Below are positions 18,268 through 26,601 of a DNA stretch of 64,000 nt, piece after piece. Under the pieces are notes generated by a model. It was not told the DNA's origin. It was given only the letters and a program-made list of their open reading frames with translations, and searched no databases. The stretch's first letter is position 1. Every line of letters begins with the position of its first letter. Source of the DNA: Candidatus Aenigmatarchaeota archaeon (GTDB lineage: Archaea; Aenigmatarchaeota; Aenigmatarchaeia; GW2011-AR5); contig JACPDL010000003.1 in NCBI GenBank assembly GCA_016184005.1, positions 297,632 to 361,631 on the forward strand, given 5' to 3'. Position numbers and translations under genes: made by a program.

Positions 18268-18313
18268 ACAGAACACCAAGCTCTTCTTTTCCTTAAGTTT
18301 TCTTTGGGAAATA

Positions 18314-18348
18314 CAAAGACCTTTCTTTTTTGAAAAGAAAGGTCTTTG
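18314..18348. repeat. hairpin family H, copy 1
   Basis: CAAAGACCTTTCTTTT/AAAAGAAAGGTCTTTG; shares TTTCTTTGGGAAATA flank with copy at 40978-41025. Confidence 0.75.
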
Positions 18349-18462
18349 TTACCACTTGAGCCTGTTCATGTTATACTCTTTTCCGCAGAAACCGCAGAAA
18401 ATAACAGGACCATGCCTCACAAGTCTGCCGTCCCTGCAGTTGTTACAGTGCTTGATCCTCAT
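18349..18462 (-). CDS. 37-aa zinc-ribbon microprotein (not in ORF track)
   Basis: MRIKHCNNCRDGRLVRHGPVIFCGFCGKEYNMNRLKW*, two CxxC motifs. Confidence 0.7.
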   Translation of the reverse strand: MRIKHCNNCRDGRLVRHGPVIFCGFCGKEYNMNRLKW

Positions 18463-18491
18463 TTCCACACCCCGCTTGGCATTATAGCCAT

Positions 18492-18523
18492 GCAAAGAAA
18501 GAATCGACATATACTTTCTTTGC
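18492..18523. repeat. perfect 10-bp inverted repeat hairpin
   Basis: GCAAAGAAAG-12nt-CTTTCTTTGC. Confidence 0.7.
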
Positions 18524-18532
18524 TGACTATAT

Positions 18533-18574
18533 GTGAAGCAAATAAATTATATCCTGTTTATTTATTTGCTTCAC
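18533..18574. repeat. perfect 15-bp inverted repeat hairpin
   Basis: GTGAAGCAAATAAAT-12nt-ATTTATTTGCTTCAC. Confidence 0.8.
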
Positions 18575-18750
18575 TATCACATCTTCCTGAATATACCACC
18601 GACTTCAGTCGGTGGTTTGTGGGAAGATGGGATCTGGATGAACATTGTATTCCATCTGCTGTCTCATCGGAGACCTTCGATCTCCGTGAGATTCAGGAAA
18701 GTTCTGCTTTCCACGAATCTAAGGACAGCAGTTTTCAATGTTCATCCCAG
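18572..18750. repeat. structured two-hairpin element, copy C (inverted orientation, expanded loop)
   Basis: ACCACCGACTTCAGTCGGTGGT, CTGCTGTC...GACAGCAG with 60-nt loop insertion; reverse orientation relative to copies A, B, D. Confidence 0.8.
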
Positions 18751-18876
18751 ATAAACAACAGATATTGTTTGTCAAAGGCATCTAATAAACTTTGGGGGAT
18801 ATTTCGCGTGGAAAACAATCTTTAAATAATTATTGTGGGTGTAACTAACTAAATTCAATCTTCAAGAGGTGAACTA

Positions 18877-18963
18877 ATGAAAAAGTTTGATGACGACGAC
18901 TTCGACGACGAGGATGATGCTGACGAAGACGGAGACGGGGACGACTTGGAAGAAGAAATGTAA
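18877..18963 (+). CDS. hyperacidic 28-aa microprotein (not in ORF track)
   Basis: MKKFDDDDFDDEDDADEDGDGDDLEEEM*, preceded by AGAGGTGA Shine-Dalgarno-like sequence. Confidence 0.55.
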   Translation: MKKFDDDDFDDEDDADEDGDGDDLEEEM

Positions 18964-19017
18964 ATAATTTTTTATTTTATTTATTCCAAAATGAAAATGC
19001 AGCGGATTTCTGTTTTG

Positions 19018-19872
19018 CTATTTCCCTTTGACAATTTCTACATGCGGGTAAGGCATCTTTATGCCAGCCTTGTCAAGCGCCGCTTTCAGCTTCTGGGCTG
19101 CATCTCCCTTAGCGTTAATGAAGCTTGATTTCACTATATCTATCCAGAATGCGGCATCAAAATCAATTGAAGATGAACCAAAACTCCTGAATATAAGCTC
19201 CGGAGAGGGTGTTTCAAGCGCATAGTCCAGCTTGCTCAGCGTATTGACGACGACTTTATTCAGTTTCGTGATGTCCGTTTTATAATCAACGCTTATAGGG
19301 ACTCTTATGCGGTATTTTGCGTCAGGCGCCGAACGGTTCTTGATGACTGAGACCATTATGTTTGCATTCGGTATGGTTACATATTCGCCGTCAGCTGTCA
19401 TTAGAACTGTTGTGCGTACAGAGATGTCAGAAACTTTTCCTACTAAATTATCTATTTCTATGACATCCCCGATCTTGAACGGCCTGTCCATAAGCAGGAT
19501 TATGCCGCCTATGAAGTTCGCAATCACGTCTTTGGCTGCGAAACCCACGACTATGCCGGCGAAGCCTGCTCCAGAGAGCAGAGCTAATAGCGGCGCTTGC
19601 AGCTGGAAGATGCTTAGGATATAAACGAATGCAGCAAGATAGATTATCACCGCAAAAATCTTCTTCAATGAAGCCAAGTCATGTTCCGTGAGCTTGACGC
19701 TTCGCGCAAAATTATTGACTATGGTGTCAGTCAGCAGCTTTTTTATCGAGTAAGCTATAATGACGACTACTATAACTCTGATTATGCTGGAAGAAATTGC
19801 AAGTGTTGACTCTGAAACCATTTTCAATCGCATAATGTCTTGGCAGGCAAGGGTTTTATAGTTTTCTGGCAT
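19018..19872 (-). CDS. MscS-family mechanosensitive channel
   Basis: LLSGAGFAGIVVGFAAKDVIANFIGGIILLMDRPFKIGDVIEIDNLVGKV. Confidence 0.92.
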   Translation of the reverse strand: MPENYKTLACQDIMRLKMVSESTLAISSSIIRVIVVVIIAYSIKKLLTDTIVNNFARSVKLTEHDLASLKKIFAVIIYLAAFVYILSIFQLQAPLLALLSGAGFAGIVVGFAAKDVIANFIGGIILLMDRPFKIGDVIEIDNLVGKVSDISVRTTVLMTADGEYVTIPNANIMVSVIKNRSAPDAKYRIRVPISVDYKTDITKLNKVVVNTLSKLDYALETPSPELIFRSFGSSSIDFDAAFWIDIVKSSFINAKGDAAQKLKAALDKAGIKMPYPHVEIVKGK

Positions 19873-20040
19873 CGTCGCGGCTGGTGCGCGTTTCCCACTC
19901 CGTGAAACGAAAGGGATAAATATCTTCGGGCTAAAGCCCGAAGTATTTTCGCATGAATTTAGAAGTAATATAAACTACCTGAAGGTCGTAATTAAACTAA
20001 ATTCATAGCGATAAATACAGCACAATCAGATGTAAAAGCT

Positions 20041-20145
20041 ATGCTCAAGGTACGCTGCCAGAAATGCGGGAATACAAAAGAAGGCAGCCGCGCTCCAGTA
20101 AAATGCGGCATATGCGGCGCATGGCAGTATCTGCTTCCATTTTAA
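20041..20145 (+). CDS. 34-aa zinc-ribbon microprotein (not in ORF track)
   Basis: MLKVRCQKCGNTKEGSRAPVKCGICGAWQYLLPF*. Confidence 0.6.
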   Translation: MLKVRCQKCGNTKEGSRAPVKCGICGAWQYLLPF

Positions 20146-20169
20146 AAGCTTTTCCGTCTTCTTCTAAAC

Positions 20170-20439
20170 ATGAAGAAACTTGTTATTGAAATATTTGAAA
20201 TAAAGGGCGGCAGCGAAATATCGACTGAGCTGGACGTGCTTGTTCTTGACCTCCACAAAAGATACAACGGCAATATATTGCTGAAGAAGATAGACGTCTT
20301 CAACAAGGAGCAGATAAAGCCGCACAAGGATATTATCGAAATAATTAAGAAAGACGGGATTGACGTGCTCCCGCTTATTAAAGCGGACGGGAAGGTTGTT
20401 TCTGAAGGAAAGCTCCGGGATATTCTGAAGAAGTATTAA
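20170..20439 (+). CDS. thioredoxin-fold-like small protein
   Basis: VIEIFEIKGGSEIS...IDVLPLIKADGKVVSEGKL pattern; tentative. Confidence 0.5.
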   Translation: MKKLVIEIFEIKGGSEISTELDVLVLDLHKRYNGNILLKKIDVFNKEQIKPHKDIIEIIKKDGIDVLPLIKADGKVVSEGKLRDILKKY

Positions 20440-20469
20440 AAGAAGTGAATCTCAGTGCCCAAGGCGCAT

Positions 20470-20636
20470 GACGCCAAAGGCGTCGGTCTGTCCGGTGCTG
20501 CATCCCTTTCGTTTCGCATGCCATTCATCTGCCACATCCTCAAAGAACGAAGTTCTTTGGGATCTCAGAGAACAAAGTTCTCTGAAGATGAATGTGGCAG
20601 CGTTGCGAGACGAAAGTAACCTTTATATACTACTAT
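20470..20636. repeat. structured element family 2, copy E (expanded)
   Basis: GACGCCaaaGGCGTC then CTTTCGTTTCGCA...TGCGAGACGAAAGTAAC, with two nested mini-palindromes; matches 63356-63450. Confidence 0.78.
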
Positions 20637-20651
20637 AGAGTAACAATATTT

Positions 20652-21215
20652 ATGACAATCTGGACAAAAGCGTATGCGGATACGCCAATAAAGGACAGGG
20701 CAGGCATTAATTTTCCTGGAACGCTGAGTCATTTATTGCAGCAAGGTTACCGTGATTACCGGGCATCTGGCATGCGGGGCGCATTTTCGCCCGTTCAAAC
20801 GTCTGTCCGGTTTACTGTTTCGGAAACAGCGGTAGTGATGAAAGGGGGAGAACGCATAACCGTCATGGCTGACCCCCCCGTTACAGTCGCCAGGTTTCGC
20901 GAGGCCGGATACGAGAAGTCGTTGCCGACAATAGAGCTTGCCACTGAGAGAAGGCCAAGGCTTTATGTCGCAGAGATTGTCTGGCCCATGGACTCGCCTG
21001 AAAGGGAAAAGATGCTTGGATCGCCCTTGATTAACAGAATAGTCAGGAGGAGTCAAGTAAGAGACATGTCGCATTCAAGCGACAAAGAAAAGTCATGGGA
21101 ATTACAGCTGCCTCTCATGCTCGGCGACAGGGCAGCAACAGACGACATCTTCAATTCTTTGGGTGTCTACTTTGACCTTGACTTCTCAAAACCATGGAGC
21201 ATCGCAGCTTACTGA
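20652..21215 (+). CDS. hypothetical protein
   Basis: 187 aa from internal ATG downstream of element E. Confidence 0.5.
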   Translation: MTIWTKAYADTPIKDRAGINFPGTLSHLLQQGYRDYRASGMRGAFSPVQTSVRFTVSETAVVMKGGERITVMADPPVTVARFREAGYEKSLPTIELATERRPRLYVAEIVWPMDSPEREKMLGSPLINRIVRRSQVRDMSHSSDKEKSWELQLPLMLGDRAATDDIFNSLGVYFDLDFSKPWSIAAY

Positions 21216-21250
21216 TTTTTCTTTAAATAATTTCATCGCGTATTCTATGC

Positions 21251-21568
21251 ATGCCTGAGCGGACAGAGCAAAAACTTTACAAACGCGCAAGCGCTACGCC
21301 GAGGAAAATATCAGAAATCAGCCCCGAGAAAGACATCCGTGTCATGCTCCTGGGAAAGGTCGTTGACAAGGCAGATGGCACGTTGATTCTTGACGACGGT
21401 TCAGCTACAGCAGAAATAGTAGCAGACCAGCAAAATGCAAACGTCGGCGGCATTGTGAGGGTTTTCTGCCGCGTACTACCGCTGGAAGACAATTATGAAC
21501 TGAGGGCAGAAATCATTCAGGATATGAACGCTCTTGACATGGACATGTACAGGAAAGTTTTCGGGTGA
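21251..21568 (+). CDS. OB-fold-like small protein
   Basis: IRVMLLGKVVDKADGTLILDDGSATAEIV...GGIVRVFCRVLP pattern. Confidence 0.55.
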   Translation: MPERTEQKLYKRASATPRKISEISPEKDIRVMLLGKVVDKADGTLILDDGSATAEIVADQQNANVGGIVRVFCRVLPLEDNYELRAEIIQDMNALDMDMYRKVFG

Positions 21569-21572
21569 AAAA

Positions 21573-21815
21573 ATGCCAGTAGCTGAACATGTACCGGTAG
21601 ACCGCATTGAAGATGCACCTCAAAGATTCCATGCTCCTTTTGAGAGATTTATGAGAGACCATCCGTGTGTAAACCCCCGCGGTATAAGTTATTCAGACCA
21701 TGGTCCATGGGGTATTTTGTTTGTTGCAACGCGAGAAGACGGATTAGATGTTAAATATGCTGAACTGGTCTTTGGAGACGGCAGGGAGTATGCCGATCTC
21801 TCGAGCCGTTTATGA
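21573..21815 (+). CDS. hypothetical protein
   Basis: 80-aa ORF between OB-fold and PCNA genes. Confidence 0.45.
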   Translation: MPVAEHVPVDRIEDAPQRFHAPFERFMRDHPCVNPRGISYSDHGPWGILFVATREDGLDVKYAELVFGDGREYADLSSRL

Positions 21816-21826
21816 GTTGATAAAAT

Positions 21827-22582
21827 ATGCCAGAAACATTCTCTGCAGTTCTTGAAGATGTCGGGTTGCTGCGCGACAGCCTTGCAACAATATCCGAACT
21901 GCTTGATGAGACAGAACTGCACATAAAGGAAAAGGGCATCGAAATGATATCAGCAGACCGCGCCGTGGTTGTTGTCGTTGATTTCGTGCTTTCACGCAAT
22001 GCGTTCAAGGAATACAATCATCAAAGCGATATGAAAATAGGGGTAAATTTAATAAGCCTGCTTTCTGTGTTGCGCCGGGCGAGGCCGCAGGACAAGCTAA
22101 GAATAAAGGTGGAAGACAACAAGCTTTTCCTGACGCTGGAAAGTGACTCGACCCGGAGTTTTGTGCTGCCGCTGATAGGCGTCTCTCGTGAGGAAAGCCC
22201 GCCTGTAGACAAGCTTGATTTTTCAGCCAGTATCAGGATAAATTCAGACGTGCTTGGAAGCGGCATAGAGGACGCAGAACTAATAGCCGATTCCGTTGTT
22301 TTCACAGTAAGGAAGGATGCATTCGTAATGAAAAGCGAGAGCGACTCGTCTTCAACCCAGCTTATGCTTCCAACAGGGACAGAAGGTCTCAACATAATTA
22401 ATGTCAACGAGCCTGTAAGGGCAAGATATTCCATAGACTACCTGAAAAAAATAATCAAGGCAAAGAAGGTCGCAGAAATGGCTTCTGTGAATATGTCGAC
22501 TGATTACCCGATGAGAATAAGCTTTGATGTTCCCGGCAAGATAACTCTCGGATTCATTCTCGCCCCCAGGATCGAGGAATAA
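21827..22582 (+). CDS. pcn: DNA polymerase sliding clamp PCNA
   Basis: KGIEMISADRAVVVVVDFVLS...YSIDYLKKIIKA...YPMRISFDVPGKITLGFILAPRIEE. Confidence 0.93.
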   Translation: MPETFSAVLEDVGLLRDSLATISELLDETELHIKEKGIEMISADRAVVVVVDFVLSRNAFKEYNHQSDMKIGVNLISLLSVLRRARPQDKLRIKVEDNKLFLTLESDSTRSFVLPLIGVSREESPPVDKLDFSASIRINSDVLGSGIEDAELIADSVVFTVRKDAFVMKSESDSSSTQLMLPTGTEGLNIINVNEPVRARYSIDYLKKIIKAKKVAEMASVNMSTDYPMRISFDVPGKITLGFILAPRIEE

Positions 22583-22607
22583 ATACTTTTTTCTTTAAAA
22601 AGGTAAA

Positions 22608-23240
22608 ATGATAAAAGCAATAATATTCGATTGGAATGGCGTGATAGCAGATTCATTAAAGCTAGACCATCAATTATTTCTAAAGGATGTAAAGAGTTTA
22701 AAATTAACTGTCCCAAAATCTCTGGAATTTTACAGAGACCTGTTTAATTCTAACATGTATGAAAACTTATTGAGAATTGGATTTCCAAAAGAGATGTTGA
22801 TTGAAGATAAAAATTACAAAGAAGTGTATATGAAAAATATGAATAAAACAAGAATCTTCCTAGGAATGAAAGCCGTCTTGAAAATTCTTCATAAGAAATA
22901 CAAGATTGCCCTGATAACGTCCAACTATGATATTACAGTAAACACATTCAACAAAAAATACGGAATAGACAAGTTTTTTGACTTGATATTGACTGCTGAC
23001 ACGCACAAGTATAAAACTGAAAAGGTTAGAATGTTTCTGGAGAGATTTTCTTTAAAAAAAGATGAAGTTATTTTCATTGGCGACACTTTAGCTGATATAA
23101 AAGTATGCAAAAAATCAGGGCTGAAAATAATTGCTGTGACTTGGGGCTACCATGACAAGTCAAGGTTGAAGAAAGCTGATCCTGATTTCATAGCAAACAA
23201 ACCGAAAGACATTTTAACAATTCTGAATAACCTGCGCTGA
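22608..23240 (+). CDS. HAD-superfamily hydrolase
   Basis: IIFDWNGVIADS, FIGDTLADIKVCKKSG. Confidence 0.9.
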   Translation: MIKAIIFDWNGVIADSLKLDHQLFLKDVKSLKLTVPKSLEFYRDLFNSNMYENLLRIGFPKEMLIEDKNYKEVYMKNMNKTRIFLGMKAVLKILHKKYKIALITSNYDITVNTFNKKYGIDKFFDLILTADTHKYKTEKVRMFLERFSLKKDEVIFIGDTLADIKVCKKSGLKIIAVTWGYHDKSRLKKADPDFIANKPKDILTILNNLR

Positions 23241-23256
23241 TGTCAAAAGAAAAGAT

Positions 23257-25278
23257 TTATCTGGCTATCTTCGATACATGCCCTTCTTTGTAGATTCTTA
23301 TCACGTTGTCGACAAATGTGTCTATTTTCGGCTCATGAGAAACTATTATAGTTTGCTTGAGTTTCAGTGCTTCCAGAACGTACCTGATCCTGTCCAGTTG
23401 GTCCGAGCTGAAGCCGTCAGTAGGCTCATCGAGGATAATTATGTCTTTTGTCTTCATGTTTTCTATTATATCGTTCATCACGCGGTTAAGCGCGAGCCTG
23501 TAAGCCAAAGCCACGGCCGTCTTTTCGCCGCCAGAGAGGTTCTGGTAATCAGTCTCGTAGCCGTTTTGTTCCACTATAGTCTCGAACTTGTCTCCTATGC
23601 GCGCCGAGAGCTGTTCGTCGCTCATCAGCATCTCGAACCACGACTGAAAATATTCATTGAACTGGTTCTGGATGGTGTACATAACGTTCCTTTCCATGAT
23701 GTCCATAAGCGCGAGAAAGTAGTCGTCCAGCCAGGAAGCAAGCTCAGAAATGACAGAAATCTTTTGCCTGCTTTTTCTTTTTTCCTCCATTTCCTTCTCC
23801 ATTGAAGCCAGGCGCATCTCTACGTCCTCTATTTGCTGCTCTGTCTTTGCTATGCGCCTTTCTGCCGAGAGCTTTTCATTCCGGATGGCTGATATCTCGT
23901 TTTCCATTGCTTTCCAGGATTCATCCAGGTGCCTGGAAGCAAAGAGCACGCTTTCAAGATTTTCTATCTTGTTTCTGATTATCTGCACATCCTTTTCCAG
24001 GTCAGATTTTTCCTTTCCAATAATTGAGTTCTTATAAGAAAACATCTCAATATCTTTTTCAACTTTTGATTTCCTCAGCATTGCTGCAGAGTAGCTCGTT
24101 GCGGCTTTTTCTTCCTTCCTTAGCGCAGCGAGATTATTTTCAAGCTCTGATATTCTGGAAGCAAGGCTTGCGTTCTCGTGCTTCTTCTTTTTTATGTTCT
24201 CGCCGAATGACTCGGGATGGTTTACCGGCTGGCTGCAGACAGAACAAAAACCTTTTTCAAGAATCTGCGACAATTTCGTTACGTCGTTCTCTGCATAAGC
24301 CTTCTGATGAAGAAGTTTCAGCCGGTCCTGGTCTGCAGCGGCTATCAGGCTTTCCAGTTCGTCTTCTGTCTTTAACGGCTTATGCGTTTTATTGATTTCT
24401 TGGATCTCATTTTCCTTGCCGGCAATATTTTCTTGCATATCAACAAGTTCTTTCTCTATCCTGCCAAGCCTGTTTATTTTGCCTGAAATCTCTATCTCCA
24501 GCTTCTCCTTGTCTTTTCTCTTGTTTCTGGAATTTTCAATCTCGGACTTTATTCCTTCCGCCTCGGCCTGTTTTTTTTCAAGCCTGCTGTCAATATCGGC
24601 AAGCTTGTCTTTTTCATTATAGTTCTCGCGGTGAAGATTATTCAGGCTGAACCTCAGGTCTTCCATGGTCTTGATCTTGTCTTCCAGATCCCTTGAGAAT
24701 GATTCAAGCTCGCGCTTCATCGCCCTCAGTTCAGCAATAAACAGTTTGGAATTGTTTTTTATCTGGCCGTACTTGTCGATGTTGAATATCTTTCGCAGTA
24801 TTTCCAGCCTGTCAGGGGACAGCAGTATTTGTTTCATTTGTTCCTGCGGCGTGTAGACGGTGTAACGGAAGACAGGCTTGTTCTTCTTCAGGAATTCCAT
24901 CGGATAGCCGAGCATTTCAAGCATCTTTGCCTTTAACTCAGTTGCAGTTCCGTTTAACGGCCTGTTGTCGACAACAAGCTGGCCTGAATCCTGAACTATG
25001 CTGCTGTTTGACCTTTTCAGCGTTCTTTTTATTTTGCAGTTCTTCCCGTCAAGCATGAATTCAAGCTCTACAGACCCAAAGCTTTTTCCGTGCCTCAGAA
25101 GATCGGTGCCTTCCAGCTCGCTTCTTGAAAGCCCGAATAAAGCAAAGTCTATAGCAAGAAGAATAGTTGATTTGCCGCAGCCTATGTCGCCTGCAAGAAG
25201 CAGCGAGCCTTCAGGAAACTCTACAGACTCGTCGGTGTAGCTGCGAATGTTTTTTAGCTGCAGTGTCTTGAGCAGCAT
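23257..25278 (-). CDS. rad50: Rad50 ATPase
   Basis: GDIGCGKSTILLAIDFALFG Walker A, zinc hook CSVCSQPV, LSGGEKTAVALAYRLAL, IIILDEPTDGF. Confidence 0.95.
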   Translation of the reverse strand: MLLKTLQLKNIRSYTDESVEFPEGSLLLAGDIGCGKSTILLAIDFALFGLSRSELEGTDLLRHGKSFGSVELEFMLDGKNCKIKRTLKRSNSSIVQDSGQLVVDNRPLNGTATELKAKMLEMLGYPMEFLKKNKPVFRYTVYTPQEQMKQILLSPDRLEILRKIFNIDKYGQIKNNSKLFIAELRAMKRELESFSRDLEDKIKTMEDLRFSLNNLHRENYNEKDKLADIDSRLEKKQAEAEGIKSEIENSRNKRKDKEKLEIEISGKINRLGRIEKELVDMQENIAGKENEIQEINKTHKPLKTEDELESLIAAADQDRLKLLHQKAYAENDVTKLSQILEKGFCSVCSQPVNHPESFGENIKKKKHENASLASRISELENNLAALRKEEKAATSYSAAMLRKSKVEKDIEMFSYKNSIIGKEKSDLEKDVQIIRNKIENLESVLFASRHLDESWKAMENEISAIRNEKLSAERRIAKTEQQIEDVEMRLASMEKEMEEKRKSRQKISVISELASWLDDYFLALMDIMERNVMYTIQNQFNEYFQSWFEMLMSDEQLSARIGDKFETIVEQNGYETDYQNLSGGEKTAVALAYRLALNRVMNDIIENMKTKDIIILDEPTDGFSSDQLDRIRYVLEALKLKQTIIVSHEPKIDTFVDNVIRIYKEGHVSKIAR

Positions 25279-25281
25279 GGA

Positions 25282-26475
25282 TTAAATCCCCAATACTTTC
25301 TTGGCGTTTTGCCTGACGCGTTCCTCAAAGACGTAAGTCGCTTCGTCTTCCTGTTTCTCGTCTTTGAAGAGATTCATCAGGTCAAATACAAGCTTCTCCT
25401 CTTTATCCGGCGGCAGCTGAAAAAGGCTCTTCTGCGGCTTGTGGTCTTTCACGGCTTCTTTCTCAAGCAGTTCAATGCTAGTATTCGGCTTGACTGCAAT
25501 CCCGCCTAATTCATTGGATGTTATGTGAACGCTTCTTTTGACAGAGATTGCACCCTTTTCCAGGGCTTTATTTGAAACCGCCCTGAAGTTTATGTCGCTT
25601 TGCTTGCCGTTCAGGACGCCTTCAAGCTTGAGCATCAATATGCTGTTCTCCATGTTTTCTTTTTCAATCTTTCCAAGAATATGCTCTTCCACATCGCTGA
25701 CGCTCATGCCGTCAACCGAGAGCTTTATCATGACGATACCGAATGATGTAGTTCTTATCCACTCGTAATTCACTTTTTCATCGACAATGTAAAAGCCGCA
25801 CTGGTTTTTTTCAAGCTCGTCGAAGTCGCAGGGAAAAACAGAACCCGGGAAGAAAACACGGCTTTCTTCGTCAATATGTTTCATATGAATGTGGCCTGCA
25901 GCATAATAATTGAAGTCAAGCGGAAGCTTTTGCAGCGACACGGCCCTCATGTCTTTCAGGTGCGGCGGCCTGTACTCGCTGATTGCGGAATGGAATACGA
26001 ATATCTTGAAGCCCTTCCCGCCGTATTCTCTTTCAAGGTTCTCGAAATCTGAATCTTCCAGCGCGCCTTTTTTGCCCCCAATCCCGCAAATCAGGGCGCC
26101 GCTTTTGTCCCTGTGCATGATCAGCCGCGTTTTGCCGTCCGCTTCCTCGCTCCTTGCAACGTTTGTCATGAGGCCGGATTCCTCAAGGACACCAAGCATA
26201 GTTTTCCCGGTAGGCGAGAAATCATGCGATCCCGGAACTGCATAAATCCTTATTCCGGCTTCCTTGCATTGCCGGAACTTTGCGGCCGCCCGCTTCAGTA
26301 TGTCAATTGGAGGCAGGGAAGTGTCAAAAAGATCCCCGGCAATAACTATGAAATCTAATTGCTCGGCAATGCATCTGTCAATAGCTTGCTCAAATGCCTG
26401 GACTGAAAGCTCCTTGAGCTCCGGATGATTGCTCCATACACCGAGGTGCACGTCAGACATGTGGGCGAATCTCAT
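25282..26475 (-). CDS. mre11: Mre11 nuclease
   Basis: MSDVHLG, AGDLFDTS, PGSHDFS, YYAAGHIHM. Confidence 0.94.
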   Translation of the reverse strand: MRFAHMSDVHLGVWSNHPELKELSVQAFEQAIDRCIAEQLDFIVIAGDLFDTSLPPIDILKRAAAKFRQCKEAGIRIYAVPGSHDFSPTGKTMLGVLEESGLMTNVARSEEADGKTRLIMHRDKSGALICGIGGKKGALEDSDFENLEREYGGKGFKIFVFHSAISEYRPPHLKDMRAVSLQKLPLDFNYYAAGHIHMKHIDEESRVFFPGSVFPCDFDELEKNQCGFYIVDEKVNYEWIRTTSFGIVMIKLSVDGMSVSDVEEHILGKIEKENMENSILMLKLEGVLNGKQSDINFRAVSNKALEKGAISVKRSVHITSNELGGIAVKPNTSIELLEKEAVKDHKPQKSLFQLPPDKEEKLVFDLMNLFKDEKQEDEATYVFEERVRQNAKKVLGI

Positions 26476-26601
26476 TGGATATAATTGTAGGCCAAATAAA
26501 TAAAAAGGACAGCCCTGTAGAAATGCTCAAAGAAAGCCCGCGCTGCAATTACGCGCGTAATTGGAAATAGATATAAATTTGTTGAAATCAGGAAAGAAAA
26601 G

